A stretch of DNA of 64,000 nt from Ficedula albicollis (Eukaryota; Chordata; Aves; Passeriformes; Muscicapidae), in assembly GCF_000247815.1 (NCBI RefSeq), contig NW_004775937.1:136671-200670 (forward strand), given 5' to 3'. Numbering within the stretch: the stretch's first letter is position 1; each line of letters begins with the position of its first letter. The translations under genes and the position numbers were made by a program. The notes beneath the pieces were generated by a model. That model searched no databases, had not been told where the DNA came from, and was given only the letters and a program-made list of their open reading frames with translations. Below, piece after piece: positions 40,321-53,884 of the stretch.

Positions 40321-43300
40321 CCCAGGCAACAAACTTTTTTAAAACAAGCAGGGAAGGCAAAACTTTAGAAATCCCAAGCACCAAGCAATAAAGGAACTCA
40401 CAAAACCTGCTATGACAGCGACCATTCTTCAAGGTGATTCAGGTCAAGGTGGCAGCTAAACCTCACTGGTTTAGGTGTTTAAGTCCCTTTAAAAACCTGG
40501 CTTACCCACATGTATTGTACTTAGACATCATAACACTGGCAGTGATTCTTTTACAACTTACATTTTGTTTCTGAAGTTTTTTAGAATACATACTTTCTGT
40601 GTATACTGATCGTATTTCATGTGCTTTTCTTCCTGTTGGGCTTCCCCTTTTTGTTCCATAACTTTCCTCTATGAAAAGAGTATGGAAAAAAAAAAAGTAA
40701 GTTGGATACTGGATTTGAAGACCTTCACCTTTTTCATTGTTTAAGAAGACAATAAATCATCAAATATTCAACCTCATTCAATGGTAAAGATTCAAGATCT
40801 GTTCCAAATTCCTCTCTCTCAGTATCATCATAGCTGTCAGCTGTTTGCAGCAGTGATAACAATCTGTCTGCATATAACAAATATCAAAATACACCGCGCT
40901 AAAAATTACGGATAAAAGATCATTAGAAGTCTTCAGACACAGCTGCTATAAGTTTTAACTTAAGTTTTCCAGCAGGAACCCACACACTTGTCAGCTTCAG
41001 TTGCAGCTATTTAACCTGGGTTGTTGGGTTTTTTTAACTTTTCTAGGAATGAGTAGCAAAGTGACTAGAGGAAAAGGAAATTTCTCACTTATGCCAAGTG
41101 AAATGGAACAGACCTTTTTTTTAAAGTTTATTTTAAAGGAAAGCCTGCCAGAATAGGTCTGTAGAGATCTGACTAGTCAGGGAGAAACACTGTTTCCTTC
41201 TGCTGTCATCTATTCAAGTTTCACTGTAGCATTAGAAAATAAAACAACTGGAACAAGCTTCAGAGCAAAGAGAAAAGAAGATGCAGCAGCTGTAGCAGAT
41301 TTGGCATTCAATGCTATTCTGCTTGCTAAATTCTCTTAGAAATATTTATCAGATGTGCCAAATGATAATAATGTCAGGATAAATCTCACTGAAACTTCTG
41401 GGGAATGGAGGTTTCTTGTCTGAAAGTACCCAGTTTATAATGTGGTATCAAGCCAGGTAATGTCCACAGAGTTCTCAGAAGCAAAATACACAATAGTAAT
41501 TGTATGCAATTGTATGTAATTCAGCAATAAACAGAGCTTCTTCTGCTTAATTGGATCTTAATCTAGAAATAGAAAATGGGCAAATTTCAAAGGCAAATCA
41601 GGAGGCTGAGGCTTAGTGATAAGTTTAATCATACAATTAGCAAGGTATGAATAACCTTGGGTGAGGGAGCCACGGTATCAGTTAAACTGGAAGGAATTCA
41701 GCCACCACACTCGTTAGGGAAAGCACTGAAAAATAAACAGAAATTCTGGAGTTCAAAGTTACTAAGCAACTGCACTTAAAGGAAGAAATATTAGACTATG
41801 CATTTCTCTTTGTTTGTCCTACTTACTGGATTCACTGCAGAATGATTGCTAAGCAATAAACTAACCTGGGAAATTCCTCAGATATTATCTCAGTTTTATT
41901 CCCAATGCCTTTTTATTTGCCTGGAATGCATTTCATTAACACTTTGTGAACCTTTATGACACTAAAAAAGACAATCTAGGCAAACTGTGGTGTGACAATT
42001 CCAGTCAAGTGGGCAAATTCCCTAAGGATGTGAAGACTACAAAACTGCATGAGAAACCACAACATCTGTACTTTCTCTCATGTCTGTAGGTGGCTAAAAA
42101 AAGGAAATGGAAATCCAAATTACTGTTGTACCTCATTCAGACAGCATGGTGGGAGTACTACTTGGGGAGAGGGAAGATTTTTTAAAAGAGAAATTTCAAT
42201 AAATCCAGAACCACTCTGTGCCTGACCCCTGTGCAGAATGCCACTGGGCTGACCAAGAGCCTCACAAATGTGATGGGTTGGTCAGAGCTGCTGTCTAAGC
42301 ACTTTGCTTCTTTCCCTTGGTGATTAAATGATGATTAAATCCCACAGGATGGATAGAGGTATGGTCCTGACCACAGTTCATCAGCAGCTCAGGGGGGAAG
42401 AAAGGGGAGGGATGTCACTCCTTGCAAATTATGGGTGTTTTTGGTGGGCTCAGGGAAGACTTTTGATTCTTGTTTCTAGCATTTCATGGCTGAGTATAAA
42501 ACTTATTACAGCATGAAATCTCATTCATTCTCTGCAGTCTGTCAGGACAATTTTTATCTTCAGTAGAGCAATCCTTCCTCACAACAGCAGCAGTCTTTCT
42601 GCTATGCAGATAATTCAGACTCTCCCACAGACTCCAGAGTCTCTCCTACAGACTGAATTAGTGCCTCCCAACTCCTGCTTGTGATCATATTTAAATCTTT
42701 TTTACTGGTCTACAAGGTTTTTTTTAAAGATCCGTAACTTACTTTATTTAATCACACAGTTTGGTGAGGAAAATCTAGGGATCATTTTAGGACACAGAAA
42801 TTCAGTTGTGTGAAGAAGGCACTATGAGATATTAAAACACTGAATGGACCCCATTCAAGTGACAGTTTAATTTTGTCACATGCCATGAGATGATATGTCC
42901 CATTGGCCCCCTCTGGACCTTAGAAGGCTGCTGCTACTGTATAACATCAAATTGAAGGTTGGTAGAAAAATAATTTATTTTCCACTAGAGAAAGCTGCTG
43001 TGACAAAAATTTCTTTGTTAAAAAATTCATAGCACTTTTGATTTTTTGTTTTTTGAAAAATGAACACTGAAAAATCTTTTAAAATATCCAAGGCCCATTT
43101 TTATATTTCAAATGTAAGTTTTATTGATAATTTCAAAGTAATTTTTTGCTTTTGGATTCTTTTACAGTGTTTCAAAGGGATTTGAATTCCAAATGAAATG
43201 TTTTGCATTTATTAAAGTAAAATACTTATGTTGATCCAGTTTGTCTTTCCAGATATGTGAAAATATTCATGAACTTGAAAATCAATTTTCTGAAAAGGCA

Positions 43301-44382
43301 TAACTATGATTATAGCAGAAAACATGAATTCATATATACTAATATAAAGATTAGCAAGATTAATAATCTTGCATAAAGCAGTGAGTCACTTCAGTTAGTT
43401 AAAGAACAAATACCCTGTAGTCATGTTAAAAAATTAGTAAATTCACAGTAAAGCAAGTTCAAAGCAAATTTACTTTCACAGGAAAGTAAAAAATATTTCA
43501 GAATCAGTCCTTCTGGAGTGAAAAATCATCATTTTCAAAGCCACCGCCACCAGGTTATACTCAGATAGACAAAGGCTGTAAATTACATTCATTTGATGGG
43601 TCTTGTATTGATTTCACCTTGAGCCTGGGAAAGCTAAGCCCCAAGCAGGTGAAATGTGCAGCACAAAGAGACCTTTAGGTTTCTATGTACTTGAGCAAGC
43701 ATCAGGATTCCTGTTTGGCAGGCACAAGAGGTGACAGGGCAGCTGTGAGGCTGGGAGCAGCTCTGGGAGGAGCTGCTCTGAGAGCCCTGATGCTCCCATC
43801 AGAAACCACCCAGCTCTAGGACAGAACAGTTTAGTACAGCAACTCCACAAAAAAATCCCAAAGGACAATTCTAAAATTTTTAGGATGGATTATTGCTGCT
43901 TATCACCTAGGCTCTGACAAGCACAGAGCTTAAGCATCGTGTCTAATCCCTTTGACTTGAATGAGCTTTGAGTCAGTTGCTTTTTTGCATTCATACCCTT
44001 TATTGTAAGTGTTTTTCTGATGCAAAGCAGAGCCTAAGTTGGTTGTACTGCCTACTTGCATACAAATGCTGTGGTTGTTGTTTCATATGGTTATTTACCA
44101 AATCCAGAAGCATGGAACCTGTCCAAAGATTCCAAAGCAGAATCATATCACACTCCTTATTGGCCAGCATCCCCTGTACACAACGTAATATATGTGGAAA
44201 TGGGATCCTGTGAGGAATTTGGTGCTCTAAAACATCCCTTACTCTTTGGAGCATCACTCTACCCTTTGAAATCTCTTTGGAGCTATTAAATGAAAGAAAC
44301 ATCCCACTTAAATTAAACAAAAAAAAAAAAAAGTTCATTCTGTTTTTCCTGTGATTAAAAAAAATAATAATAGATGGGTTTG
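40321..44382. other. Unique non-coding DNA
   Basis: About 4 kb with no recognised gene, RNA or named repeat. Open frames stay near 60-80 codons. Confidence 0.5.
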
Positions 44383-44488
44383 TGACTGTGACAGCTTCCT
44401 CAGCAGAGTCCACTGTAATATTTGCTTCATAGAGAAAAATGACTGTGACAGCTTCCTCAGCAGAGTCCACTGTAATATTTGCTTCATA
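44383..44488. repeat. Tandem doublet, 57 bp unit
   Basis: Copies at 44383-44439 and 44440-44488 share TGACTGTGACAGCTTCCTCA and CACTGTAATATTTGCTTCAT. They are identical over the shared 49 bp. The duplication creates a spurious 156-codon minus-strand frame with an internal repeated peptide. Confidence 0.93.
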
Positions 44489-45288
44489 AACAAAAAATTC
44501 AGCAGGTTAAGCTAAATGTATATATAGTCAAGTGAGATGGTTAAAAAACAACAAAACAAAACCACACAAAACCACCCCTCCATCTGTATGGTCCCTGAAT
44601 AGGACATCTAGAAAGTATGTTGAAAAAGAATTCGTAAGAAATATAAATGTTGAGCATTTCTGCAGGTCTACCACTATTTTATTTCGCAGTCACAACTAGC
44701 TGAACACAAGATATGAGGTTTTCTCTGCTTAGAATAAACAATTGTTCTGACTATACCCTACTCTTAATAATTTTTTCCTCTTTGTTCAGTGTGAAATGAG
44801 ATCATCTCATACATACAGACATGCTAATGACTCATTTCAACACTTGAAGGTAGAAAATCTCAAATGAAAGCATTGCACAAAGGGAAAGGACTTTGGCAGT
44901 AGGTCTGAACCACAGCAATGTAGCTATGAACATAGTTTTGGGGAAAATAAAAACACTTCTAATCAATATTTGGCTTATGATTGGAATGTTTTTCTCATTT
45001 ATTTCATTCCTACATGTTTACAAGGCAGTGAGAGCAAAAGTGAGAAGGATTGTGTTTTATCAGTAACCTTGGAAAATTAGACAACTCACGACCTTGACAA
45101 CTATTTCTCTCTACTTAAACATGATGGGAAAGTACCAATTCCTAAAGATGAAGCCAAATAAATGGTATGCAGGGGGGGTATATGGGAAAGGCAGTTGAGA
45201 TACACAAGCAAATATAAATGACTCTGCAAATCTTAGAAAGTGCTGTCTGAGTTGAAAAATTAGTGTTGTCATTAATACTGAGGTCCTA
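44489..45288. other. Unique DNA with an A/C-rich patch
   Basis: An A/C-rich patch lies at about 44541-44578. No gene seen. Confidence 0.5.
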
Positions 45289-45382
45289 AATAAGTTGCCA
45301 GATCAGTGTGAGAGCCACACAGAAAGTAAATGATTAATAAGTTGCCAGATCAGTGTGAGAGCCACACAGAAAGTAAATGATT
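45289..45382. repeat. Perfect tandem doublet, 47 bp unit
   Basis: Two identical copies (45289-45335 and 45336-45382) of AATAAGTTGCCAGATCAGTG through AAAGTAAATGATT. Confidence 0.95.
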
Positions 45383-45611
45383 AAGCTTTCCCTGAGCCTT
45401 GAATGAAAGAACTATTCATTTTTAAAGAATATGTCCCTGAAAGGACATGTTTGTACAAGGGGGACAAATAGCTTTACACTTTGCTTTGTTTTGTTTCTTC
45501 TGAGGAAAGTATATGCCGGTTGTGAGAAAACAGAACAAAAGCTACACAGGAAGGAAGAAGAGACCCAAAAATGGCTTTGATGTGTGTAAAATTATCTGTT
45601 TGTATAAAAGA

Positions 45612-46007
45612 GCAAGAAAATCCAGAGGAGGACCACAGAGGCTCTGGGGACAGGCTGGGAGAGCTGGGGGTATCCAGCCTGGAGAGGAGAAGGATCCAGG
45701 GGACCTCAGAGCCCCTTTCAGTTCCTAATGGGGCTCCAGAAGAGCTGGAGAGGGATTTGGGACAAGGGAGGGAGGGATATAGTGCACAGGGAATGGCTTC
45801 ACACGGAAAGGTGGTAGATTTAGGTGGGATTTTGGGCAGGAATTGTTCCCTGGCTGCCCCTGGATCCCGGGCAGTGCCCAAGGCCAGGCTGGACATTGGG
45901 GCTGTGAGCAGCCTGGGAGAGTGGAAGGTGTCCCTGCCATGGCAGGGGCTGGAACCACACGAGCTTTGAGGCTTTTTCCAACTCAAACCATTACATGATC
46001 CTATGGC
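45612..46007 (+). mobile_element. Truncated CR1 LINE 3' end, plus strand
   Basis: CR1 blocks in order: TATCCAGCCTGGAGAGGAGA, AGAGCCCCTTTCAGTTCCTA, GAGCTGGAGAGGGATTTGGG, CAAGGCCAGGCTGGACATTG, GGTGTCCCTGCCATGGCAGG and CCAACTCAAACCATTACATG. It ends ATCCTATGG. It holds the C-terminal reverse-transcriptase coding part, with frame breaks, and the 3' UTR. A 132-codon plus frame through it is a partly in-frame relic, not a host gene. Confidence 0.9.
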
Positions 46008-47690
46008 AACACCTGATTCATAGGGGTGGATTTCTGCAGACCACCAATGGCATTAACTGTTTTTATACATTATTTATATTGGTGTACTTAAATTAAAGAA
46101 AATGGAGCCTGATCTTAGGAATTTTGGAAATTAGGCAAAATTTTCCCTTTTTGCTTTGTATTCACTGGATTCATCTCATGGAGGGTAGAAGGACAAATAT
46201 GGGGGAAAAGCCTTGATTATGGGCTATCTCCCAGACCTTTTCCAACTTGTCTTGGAGTTTTGCAAACTGAAGGCTAAGGTTTGCAATAGTTTGCAAAAGT
46301 GTAGTTTGCTCACTATTTTGTATATAAAAGTGCATCTCTTGCAGAACTCACAACAGAAAAGCCAATGCAGTGGCTAAAACAACCCATGCTTTAGCCATCT
46401 TTCTTGCTGCTTTTTTTTCAAGGCAACTATCACCTAAGCATGTTAGAGTTTTGTTTTTAAGTCGCTGAAATAACTCAAGATGTGGATAGAAATCTCAGTG
46501 TCAAAAGTTGACATTTGTCTTTAAATTAATTAGGTGTGCAGATTCTGTGTAAGTGTATGATTTTTAGTTAATTTTTAGATACTCTTAAAACCTCTAAATA
46601 CCAGCACCTTGATAAATACCATTATTGGTTTTCAGGGACACCTTTCCAGGAAGTAATAAGGTCTCATTTTAGAACAAAATTAATTTCTGTCTGACGTTTA
46701 TTGCACATCCTTTCTAGTTTAAACAAATGGGTCATTTCAGGCCACAAAGTGGGAAAACAAGAAGTTTGTGGGATTGCTACATCTTGCAGATTATGTAGAA
46801 AATAGAAACATATTTCAGAGGTGATTAAACATCTTAAGCACTTAAGCCCTACAATCAAATGCAAATTATTGAAATAGATATGCTACCACTTGTCCAAATT
46901 AAAGCAATGTGGCAATGCGTGGAGAATATACAGATTAATTTTATTTTTTAATTCTTGCAGGAAGAAGGGTTCAGGCAGACTGTTTTGCCCCGTGTAGGAT
47001 GGAATACAAACCAAACAAACAGCTCCCATCAACTCAGAACTTTAGTCCTGCTTGCCATCTTCGTGGGTCTTGCAGCTCTCAGGACATCTTGTCTCTCTCT
47101 CTGTAAACCCCTCCCCACATGAAGTCCAGTGAGCTATGGGTTTTCTACTGATTTTGTGTTCTAAACACACAAGCACCACAGCACCTGGGGCAAGTGATTG
47201 TTTTCTGCTTCACCTCCAACACCTGTGAAATTATTTTCATTTCAGCCACTGGTGTCATACAGCTATAAGTCAGTACAGGCACTTCCCTCTTGTATTCCCT
47301 CTTGCCCTCAAGTATTGAAAGGCAGTAAGTCCCTCTCCCTTCTCTTCCTTCTTAGCCCAAGGCATGGGAATTTCACACAGCTTCCATCCTCAAGGGACCA
47401 CCCACCCCCAGTTGCTGACAACATTTACTAGATACTGTGCATTTCCCAAAGAGGAACCAAGCCACATTCCTTGACCTTTAATTTAGCTCTCACAGCAGCT
47501 TTGTTCCACTGACAATGCATGGTCCTGGGTTCTGCAAGACCGGCTGTAAAACCAGTTTTAAGGGTGGATGTTTACAAGTGGCATTGCTTGCTTTGCTATT
47601 AACTTCTCAAACAGCTAAAATCCAGGAACTGAGTATCACAGTTATGAGTTTAAAAATAAACAATTGGGATTATTATCCTGTTCCCCCTGC
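46008..47690. other. Unique non-coding DNA
   Basis: No gene or repeat family recognised. Confidence 0.5.
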
Positions 47691-48866
47691 CCTCCATCCC
47701 TTCTGCTTTCACCAAAAGTGTTATGGTGCCACAATATGAAGCCAAAAGCTGCCACATACTGAATTCTGCATGCTGTGAGTGCTTCATATTGAAATCCAGC
47801 AGGATGAGAAAAGGCTCACATAGTCCAGATTAAGGATAAAATCCATGAGCAGGAGTGGCAGGGAAGTGGGAACATGCACATGAAGCTCCTCAGCAGCAGA
47901 TCATAAAAGTCACAGGGAGCATGCAGGCAGGCAAATGACTTGAGGTCCTCTTCAAATATGAAAATTGGGAAACATCTAGAAACACACCTATCAGAACTAC
48001 AGCCTTGCAGGTTCAGCTAAAACAAAAAAGGAAATATTAAAATTGTCCAATAGTGACCATAAAAACTTAATGGAAGAAAAATCCAGCAACAGCTATTAAA
48101 TATAGTGGAGAAGTCCTTGGAGTGGCTATTACTGGAGGTTGTGACTTTTCTGGGAAAGTACTTGTCCTCAGTTCTTATTTTAGGTACTCAGTGTTGAGGG
48201 CCATTTCCTTTATTACTCCAGTTATTTTTGTGCTTTTCTGGGGATCTTGAAAAGACAACACTGATGCTGTTTGTTGCTCCTCCATCCCTTCTGCTTTCAC
48301 CAAAAGTGTTATGGTGCCACAATATGAAGCCAAAAGCTGCCACATACTGAATTCTGCATGCTGTGAGTGCTTCATATTGAAATCCAGCAGGATGAGAAAA
48401 GGCTCACATAGTCCAGATTAAGGATAAAATCCATGAGCAGGAGTGGCAGGGAAGTGGGAACATGCACATGAAGCTCCTCAGCAGCAGATCATAAAAGTCA
48501 CAGGGAGCATGCAGGCAGGCAAATGACTTGAGGTCCTCTTCAAATATGAAAATTGGGAAACATCTAGAAACACACCTATCAGAACTACAGCCTTGCAGGT
48601 TCAGCTAAAACAAAAAAGGAAATATTAAAATTGTCCAATAGTGACCATAAAAACTTAATGGAAGAAAAATCCAGCAACAGCTATTAAATATAGTGGAGAA
48701 GTCCTTGGAGTGGCTATTACTGGAGGTTGTGACTTTTCTGGGAAAGTACTTGTCCTCAGTTCTTATTTTAGGTACTCAGTGTTGAGGGCCATTTCCTTTA
48801 TTACTCCAGTTATTTTTGTGCTTTTCTGGGGATCTTGAAAAGACAACACTGATGGTGTTTGTTGCT
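47691..48866. repeat. Tandem doublet, 588 bp unit
   Basis: Copy 1 at 47691-48278 and copy 2 at 48279-48866 both start CCTCCATCCCTTCTGC and end TGTTTGTTGCT. The only difference I saw is near the end (GATGCTGTTTG versus GATGGTGTTTG). Copy 2 is followed at once by a T8-C-T16 run at 48873-48897. The unit shows no gene and no transposon structure. Confidence 0.95.
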
Positions 48867-50333
48867 GTCATATTTTTTTTCTTTTTTTTTTTTTTTTAAT
48901 TTCCACAAGTATCACTGCAACTGGTGATTGCTGCCCTGCCACTGCAGATACACTAAATACCACATTTTTTCCCAAAAACAAGGGATGCCCAGCAATGCAT
49001 GTTTAATTCACTCACCTCCTTTGGCAACAACCATCTTTATCCCTCAGAATGATCGGGAATACTTATTCTTACACATTTTGGGGATTATTAAAGACTCCAT
49101 GCAAGCAGCCATTTCTCTGTACACCTTACACAGTGTGTTTCATCCTGTTTGCAGGTAGAGTGTAGCTAGAACTCATCTCCATGCCTCTTGGGCAGCTCCC
49201 ACTCGCCACAGTCTGGAGAAAAAGAGGTTGAAATGCTACCATGGAATCCACTCCAATCCTGGCTCGGTATTCATTGTGATCCTACTAATTTACCAGGAAG
49301 GTCAAGTGAGAAGCTTTACAAAGAGCTGTATGACAGAGGAGCTGTCAGGAAAAAAAAAAAGAATCTGCCTGGTGGTGGTGGTGATGACTTCTGCTGAGTG
49401 GAGCCTTAGATCCAATGGAAAGAAGAAAGCCTGAGAGTTGGATTAAGTGGAGTGGCAAAATAAACAAACCAGGTGGTAAAATAAGCAAGTTAGGTGTAAG
49501 AACAGCAGAGCCTTCAGCACTTCTTATACCCACACACCAAAAACTATTGACTGCAAAGCCAGAAAAGAGACCTGCAGATTTTTTCTGTGCTTCCCTGCAA
49601 AAGACTAAGGAAAGACTTCTGGAGCTGTGTCTGAAATGAGTAGAGAGGGTCTGGTTATTTCAGCAAATCACAAGCACTCCCTTCTCTGTACTAACCTGTG
49701 GTATGTGCAGTATTGGTGCACAATAGGTTGACCTGAAAGTTTTCTTACCTGAAGAAAAGTACAGAAATAAATCCCACATTTAATGTTATGTAAAGTACTA
49801 TTCAACTCCTAGCTATTTTCCCATTTTAAAATATTTTTTCCGTCTGCAGTGGCCGTGGTAATAAAGTTTTTCATATTGTATTTGTGCTCTTTGCATTCCC
49901 TAAGGATACAAGAAAAAATGCACCAGCTGACTTAAAAGAGGGAGGCATTCACTTTACCTGCCAGGGGCAAAGACAGAAAAGTCTCCTCACATTTTTTTAG
50001 CACTGAAACGGATCGAGTATTTACTTTTTTTTTCCTATCCCTGTAGGCTGAGAGTAGTAGCACTCCCATATTTAATGAAATGGGCACAAACAAATATCCA
50101 AAAGTCAGACTGAGAACAACCTCCAGTTTTGACTTTGACTTGACAACCTTCCTCAAATTGACAGGAAACACTGGAAAACCTTTTCACCAACCTTTTATTC
50201 CTTTGATAAACCCTCATATACATAAATACAGAAAAACTTCACCACCGTACATAGGTGCAGCTTTAGGACTACAAAAGGGGCACATTCCCTGGAGGACTAA
50301 AACAAAATTCCTACAGTGTGATCCCAAATTGTG

Positions 50334-50336
<3 letters not shown>
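48867..50336. other. T run then unique DNA
   Basis: The T8-C-T16 run at 48873-48897 is followed by about 1.4 kb without a recognised gene. Confidence 0.5.

Positions 50337-50389
<53 letters not shown>
50337..50389. repeat. Poly-T run of 53
   Basis: Uninterrupted T, which on the minus strand could be a poly-A tail. No retroposed gene body is recognisable to its right, so its origin is unknown. It is a pure T run of this size without a C expansion. Confidence 0.9.
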
Positions 50390-50390
<1 letters not shown>

Positions 50391-50559
50391 GCTGCAGAGC
50401 TCTTTCTCAGCCTCACTCCCTCGTTGAGACACCCAGTCATGGGAAACAGTGAATAAAACCCTCCTCCTAACACACTGTGGGAAGAGTCCTTTCAGCTGCT
50501 GCCATGGCTACAAGATATAAGCCAAGGTCATCGTTTGTTATGATTGTAGCTGTGTTGAG

Positions 50560-50640
50560 CCTGGTTTTTGTTGGGTTTTTTGTTTTGGTTTGGTTTTTTT
50601 GTGATTTTTTGTTGGTTTTTTGAGTGTTTTTTTTTTTTTA
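50560..50640. repeat. T/G-rich simple tract
   Basis: T/G-only sequence with GGTTT and TTTTG units, ending in a T run. Confidence 0.8.
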
Positions 50641-52838
50641 ATCAGCAGCTGTTGCATATCAGGGAAATTAAATCATGTTTGAGGCAGATATAAAGTGTAG
50701 GATTTTTCTAATTCAGGTGAGTCATGCTGGTATTTCTATCTTCTCTGTGGTGTAATGTCTGATCTCCACTACCACCACACTTTAAACACAGAATAGCACA
50801 CCTTAATGTGCTGCACCACAAAAAGGGTGTCAGAATAAATAACTCTGCATTAATGGCTTAAAATAAACCGGTAGTTACAGAAGTGAGTTAAGTCTGGATG
50901 CTTGCAAACTTTGACATTTTACAGACACGTTCTCTAAAACTAATGACATTGCTGGCAATCTGTACTTGTGCTTTATTTAAGGCGCATTATCCTCTGAATT
51001 AATCAGATTTATCAGATTTATTCTGCATGGATTTAGTATCAGTCACTCACAAGCGAGTTCGAAAACAAGCTCAACTAAGAGAGATGGTGTGAAAAACAAG
51101 GACCCCTCTCTTTAAAACTGCAAGGTTGATTTGGCTGTTTTTTATTTGGATATTTCTATTTAAATATGTTACTTTTAAGTACCTGGACTAAAAGAAGATC
51201 TGTCACGTATTTTAAGTGAGACTTCTATATGTAGGCCCACTTCCATGCATGGTGAAACTATACCACAGGACTCAAGAAGCCGGTCCAAAGCCCTCTTCTT
51301 GGATTTTTTCCAGGCAAAACCAGAGGTAAACCCAATTGCTAACGTAATTTAAAGCAGATCCAGGATTGCTTTATTGTGTATGAACTGGAATTATTTCCTC
51401 AAGCAACTAAATTCGGGTCAAAATTTCTGCAGCAGTGTAGCAGGGTTTTGATACAGAGCAGAAGCCAAAGCAGTAAATGTGATATGATGTGATCTTGGAT
51501 ACAAGACTAATTCTTCTGGGTAGCTTTTCCTTAGCAAAACACAGAGAGCTAAAACACAAAAGGCACAACAGGTAATGTTTAGTGTTTTATTTACTTTCTG
51601 TTTTTAAAAGCATCCTTTCAAGTGTAGCTCTCTAAAATGGATAACAATGGTTATTCAGGTATTCATCACAAAAGTGAAATATTGCCAAGACCTGTATTTC
51701 CCTGCGGGAAACTTTCCATACTTCTGTATTTTCCTTTTCAAAAAATGGTGTAAAACACAGCGCTTCGCATCTCTGGATGAAATATGACTCTCCAAACATC
51801 CACTTCCTTTAAAAAAAAAATGTATATACACACATATAATCGAAACTGTGCTTATCTCCCATTTCATGTGGTCAGTCATGTAATACGTGTTCTTAAATGC
51901 ATCCATGACCTCAGTTAAACCTTACAGAGCACGCTCCTATTTTCCATCATTTCCTTTCTGACGGAATTGACACTAAGCCAAGGGAGCAGAGAGAATCCCT
52001 GTCTTGATGTATAAAGAAATAATTAAGGGCATTACTTTTCCGGGCCCAAATCATCCAGTTTCAGAAAAGCATATGGAATAAAACACTTCAGAAAGGATCT
52101 CGGAGCTAATTATCTCTTTGCTTTCAAGCCTTAGCATATTGCAATATTTTTGAAAGTAAACAGACTGAAGGTTTGTTCATAGGGAGAATACTGGATGACA
52201 AATTCTTGGGTGAAATTATTTACAGGAAGATAGGAAATGAGTCAGGATTCTCAGGAAAAAATAGCTATCTTACAGGCATCTGAAAAAATGTCCAAAGGGT
52301 TTTTTTAGATGGAGAAAGGAAGGGGAAATGTATCAATAGGAGTTACAAATCACAAATTCCTAGCTTCCTTCTTAGCTGCATACCAACTTTGTCTTAAGTT
52401 TTGTCTTAAACTTCTAGTGCTAGGCACCGATGGGCAAAAGAGAGAGATTGTTTGGCTTTATTCTGTATATTAAGGACTCCTTGATGCAGGCACCAAATAG
52501 AACTTGAATAAGTAATTTTCTCTGCTTCTGAAATTCTTTGGAAATATCAATAGCACTGCACAGAAAAGGTTTCTGAAAACTGCTTTAGGGGCTTTTAATG
52601 TGCAATGCAGAATGCATTTTCATATGCTAAGCAGAATAACAGTATAATTAGTATGTGGTGTCTATAGTTTTGCATGCTCAGAAGAATCCAAAATGTTCAT
52701 AGAGAGAATAAGGAAGGTATCAGAGCCAACAATCGCTAAGTGACATTATTTAAACTTTGGCATTTCAGAAAAAAAGGCTTTCGGGTTAAGGAAAATAAGA
52801 TTTCAATGGCGTCATGCAGTACATTTTTTGGGCATGAC
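50641..52838. other. Unique non-coding DNA
   Basis: No exon or transposon recognised in about 2.2 kb. Confidence 0.5.
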
Positions 52839-53422
52839 TTGCCATTTGCATGCAGCAGCACAGGAGCTGGATGTTTTTCTGCATGCCCAACTCTCTTCCT
52901 TGCCTTGCTACCAAAAAAATACTGAAGAGTCTGTGAGACTCTTTGTAGGACCAAATAGGCCAAGTTTCATTCTCGTCAGAAATTTGACATGGATAAAGGG
53001 CAGGGGAGCACTGTGGATGCTTTTGTTCTGCTAAGCATTTGAGAAGAATCCTTCCTTGTAAAGGAAGTGAGTTTGAAGGTGATACAGAGTGTGGATCTGC
53101 TGGAGGGTCTGGACAGGCTGGATCCATGGGTTGCCATTTGCATGCAGCAGCACAGGAGCTGGATGTTTTTCTGCATGCCCAACTCTCTTCCTTGCCTTGC
53201 TACCAAAAAAATACTGAAGAGTCTGTGAGACTCTTTGTAGGACCAAATAGGCCAAGTTTCATTCTCGTCAGAAATTTGACATGGATAAAGGGCAGGGGAG
53301 CACTGTGGATGCTTTTGTTCTGCTAAGCATTTGAGAAGAATCCTTCCTTGTAAAGGAAGTGAGTTTGAAGGTGATACAGAGTGTGGATCTGCTGGAGGGT
53401 CTGGACAGGCTGGATCCATGGG
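52839..53422. repeat. Tandem doublet, 292 bp unit
   Basis: Copies at 52839-53130 and 53131-53422 start TTGCCATTTGCATGCAGCAG and end CTGGATCCATGGG. They appear identical. The long minus-strand frame across both (181 codons) repeats the same peptide and is a product of the duplication. Confidence 0.95.
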
Positions 53423-53884
53423 ATGAGCCCAATGGGGTGAGGGACAACCAGGGAAAGTGCTGGGTCCTGCTGATGCCTTAAGTTCTAAGTTTTTCTGTTC
53501 TGCTTGGGTGTGCTTTTTCATTGTGCTTGGGTGATGAAGACAAAATAGTCTGATTCCAGCTGGGGACTCAAGGGCTGTTTCTTCAAACTTCAGGCCCTAA
53601 GCATAAACAACGTGAAAAGAGGAGGGTGGGCCAGCAAGCAAGCAAGGAGGATGGAACTTCAAACTTTGAGACTATTAATTGGATGGTTGACTCCTGTATG
53701 CAAATGGACTAAAATCTGTAAAGATGTGAGTTCCTGTAACAAAGCTCTCTTTTGCTTCCATCTTGGAGCCATCCAGGCAGTGGTACTGCCAGGTTGTGGC
53801 CTTTGAAGGCCTCTCAATAAACACTCATTTTATTCCCCTTAACTTAATTTTATTCCCCTTACCTCTGTGTAGCCTCTGTTCCAG
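53423..53884. other. Unique DNA
   Basis: It contains a small duplication of TTTTATTCCCCTTA at about 53828-53862. No gene seen. Confidence 0.5.

Noticed and set aside
44000..44470. 156-codon minus-strand frame with an internal repeated peptide
   Set aside because: The repeat comes from the 57 bp tandem doublet staying in frame (57 is divisible by three). No other coding signal.
52976..53521. 181-codon minus-strand frame with repeated segments
   Set aside because: It spans the 292 bp doublet; the repetition is nucleotide duplication and there is no recognised protein family.
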